The notes beneath the pieces are model-generated. The model saw only the letters and a list, made by a program, of their open reading frames with translations. It was not told the origin of the DNA and searched no databases. From NCBI GenBank assembly GCA_036245525.1, contig BTPG01000002.1:168006273-168070272 (forward strand): a stretch of DNA of 64,000 nucleotides, written 5' to 3'. How positions within the stretch are numbered: position 1 is the stretch's first letter; each line of letters opens with the position of its first letter. Below are positions 61,910-64,000 of the stretch, in pieces. The position numbers and the translations under genes were made by a program. The stretch comes from Semisulcospira habei. Lineage: Eukaryota > Mollusca > Gastropoda > Semisulcospiridae.

Positions 61910-62079
61910 TTGTATCACTTACATCTAGGTTTATTTCAGACCAAGTGCGGCTGGTACTTTTTACAGCATTTCTGGATCCCATTTACATGTGACTCGGTGA
62001 CATGTGCACTAGTTTCTCACGTGACATTGCCGACGGCCGGAAACATCCCTGGATATAAGTATTGAAATGCAAACGTTTG

Positions 62080-62112
62080 CAGGTCTGTGATTCTGGACCT
62101 TCCGGTTGAACA
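62080..62112. repeat. Family J-like fragment
   Basis: GGTCTGTGATTCTGGACCTT then CCGGTTGAACAGGCC. Only the left arm of the family J hairpin is clear. Confidence 0.45.
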
Positions 62113-62730
62113 GGCCAGTGTGTCTGTTTCTTCGGTTCTTTTCTCTGTATTTTCAATCCCGTCTCTTTTAAATCTTAGTCTGTCAATCTGGCTAGCTTTG
62201 TCTGCTGGATACATGAGATTTGGGTGTACGATGCCGGTATCGCTATACCCTGAGATTTTCGCACGCAAGCATACATCCTTGTCTGTGTGGGTGACCAGTT
62301 TGACATCAACGATCAACAAGCACATACTGTGCCTTGTATAGCAGACTGCATAATTTATGTTCAAAGTTTATTGAACAACTCTGCCGATCGGAAGCTTTGG
62401 AAGCTCTGGAAACTTTGCAATTTCGTACGCACTGTCCAAACCGGTAAGCCAAGACCAAACTGGCTTTCGTGCGCGAGCTGGGTCAAGGACCTTTCGCTAG
62501 TCGGACTGGTGTAGATCTTGAAGGACTTAAATACAACTGCACAATGCAAGGCACACTCAAGAAACCAGTAAAAAAAGACGTTGTTTTATGACGCGCATGA
62601 CAACAGCATATCTTCTAACAGCAAAACAAACACTGCGGAAACTCCTTGACATTCACTCGGCTTGGAGTCTCTCGCTCTGCAGTTTGTCCGCCAAACAAAC
62701 CGTGACGCTCGCCTGCAGTTTTTATTCCTG

Positions 62731-62842
62731 AGCAAAAGGTCCTCGGGAGCCGACATCGGCTTGTCGTTGGGCCCACGCGCACGTCCGTGCGCGTGGGCCC
62801 AACGACAAGCCGACGTCGGGCTCCCGAAGCCTTTCTGCTTAC
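62731..62842. repeat. Palindromic element family F, longest copy
   Basis: Arms AGCAAAAGGTCCTCGGGAGC, CGACATCGGCTTGTCGTTGG and GCCCACGCGCACG with near-perfect complements; about 54 bp per arm, 2-bp loop. Confidence 0.9.
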
Positions 62843-63260
62843 CGTGCGTCACACCCGAGATATGACAGCAGAGCAAACAAATGGCGTGCGGCTTTATAGG
62901 TTGTTTCTCATTTTAAAGGCTTATTTTATTAGCTGTTGATGAGAGAAGCACGTGGAAGTAGGTCCATATTTATGAAGCCGGGAGACGGGAGAACCTTTCA
63001 CTGAAACACTCAATCAAAACACTTCAAAGATATATATATATATATAAAAAAATACTCGCATCTGCCTTCACATTCAAGGTCTTATCAATCAGTGTGGGTT
63101 TTTATTTTAACCCGTGTCGAATGAGGGAATTAACGTCCTTGTGAGGTAGATTGAAGGCCGCAAAGCCTGAGTAGTTTGGGATTGAGCCTTTTGAGAAAAA
63201 GTTATTGGTCTGTGATTTTGTATTTTACAGCTGTAATAGGCCGCGATGAGCCTCAGTCTT
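62843..63260. other. Intergenic, nothing recognised
   Basis: A short (AT)n at 63030-63046 is the only repeat seen. No gene or element. Confidence 0.4.
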
Positions 63261-63267
63261 CAGAACA

Positions 63268-63352
63268 AGCGTGTGCAATAGTTCCAGGGTAGCCACGCTA
63301 GCCAGGCGCTACCCTTGAGCTACCGCGGACACTATAATCTCCGCCGCAGGAA
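63268..63352. repeat. Family B hairpin (degraded)
   Basis: GTTCCAGGGTAGCCACGCTAG and CAGGCGCTACCCTTGAGC, with TCTCCGCCGCAGG outside. The central arms are shortened. Confidence 0.6.
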
Positions 63353-63560
63353 GTGTGTCAACAACACGTAGAGTCGTTTACCCCGCCATCAAACGGGCCC
63401 TTCAACACATCGGCCATAATTAACACATGGGCCAAGTCTGTCGCCCGTACGAGAGGTGCTTGAGTGGCTCTCGACATTTTTACAATAAAATAATAATAAT
63501 TTTACTCAAAAAAACAAACATTCTAACAGTTGAAATATAAGAGTGATCAGCCTTCCATCT

Positions 63561-63626
63561 GCACGAGGCATAGATCCTCATAAGCCCCCGCAGGAAGCGG
63601 GGATTATGAGGATCTATGTCTCTTGC
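63561..63626. repeat. Family A hairpin
   Basis: GCACGAGGCATAGATCCTCA and GAGGATCTATGTCTCTTGC. The turn CCCCCGCAGGAAGCGGGG is shortened by a few bases. Confidence 0.82.
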
Positions 63627-63629
63627 TGA

Positions 63630-64000
63630 TTCCATTAATATTATTATTATACCCCTAGAATTTACCTCTTTTGCTTGGTCCATTAAACATTAGTATTACG
63701 CTCATATTCCACAGTGAAATGGTCATTTTTGTCCTGCCCTTTAAAATCACATTGGCAAAAACTACATATACAGTGCTTTTAAGCATACATTTTCGAACAT
63801 ATTTAGGTCTACTGATAGTCTAAAAGATATCATCACTGAAAAAAGGCTTGGGACACATCATTTAGAGAAATACAAGGGTGCACTCGCAGTATAGTTTTGT
63901 GGGTTTGTGATAAAACATAAAATAAAAAATTCCACAGGACTTTGCAACGACAGCAGAATATTAGTACAGAGTTTATGGAACTGGCAAGAAATTTTTGGTA
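63630..64000. other. AT-rich, nothing recognised
   Basis: No coding or repeat feature could be supported. Confidence 0.4.

Overview
The window is animal nuclear DNA. Two multi-exon genes have GT-AG introns, and the rest is non-LTR retrotransposons, SINEs, Tc1/mariner DNA, long microsatellites and an unusual density of short palindromic elements. A lophotrochozoan, most likely a gastropod mollusc, fits best: there are decayed lineage-type GPCR sequences, tRNA-derived SINEs ending in a ...CGTTAAACCCCGAACTAACC-type tail, and a Cys-rich alpha carbonic anhydrase. The taxonomic call is an inference.

Two genes can be assembled exon by exon. On the + strand, 5641-24663 encodes a 172-residue calmodulin-like protein from six coding exons. 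Splice phases agree at every junction, all four EF-hand loops are canonical, and a basic N-terminal extension precedes them. On the - strand, 48607-35550 encodes an alpha-class carbonic anhydrase in six exons. All zinc-ligand histidines, the proton-shuttle histidine and the C-terminus are present. Only the short first exon is missing, upstream or outside the window.

Layout: 1-2000 holds retroelement debris and a broken GPCR on the - strand. 2000-5600 is intergenic with palindromic elements. 5641-24663 is the EF-hand gene; its large introns carry a LINE with a nested short retroelement (8.7-10.5 kb), a tail-to-tail SINE pair (13.6-14.3 kb), a SINE and a 330-bp triple microsatellite (15.2-16.2 kb), and a LINE on the - strand (18.4-21.0 kb). 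24.7-35.5 kb is repeat-rich and contains a 1.6-kb Tc1-like element. 35.5-48.6 kb is the carbonic anhydrase gene, with a recent LINE insertion beside a splice donor and a tandem foldback array that has duplicated another donor. 52.2-59.3 kb is an L2/CR1-like LINE on the - strand, split by an RTE-type LINE on the + strand with a perfect 12-bp target duplication.

The most distinctive content is a large set of palindromic mobile elements, more than 60 copies in at least eight sequence families. Several families end in TTAACYC(A/C)TTC and are bounded by TTAA. They look like piggyBac-type MITEs, about 80-215 bp long, with a near-perfect central hairpin. Different families sit back to back sharing one TTAA. 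Within individual copies the two hairpin arms carry the same private substitutions, so the arms covary. That points either to arm-to-arm conversion or to selection on the hairpin. No piggyBac transposase is present in the window.
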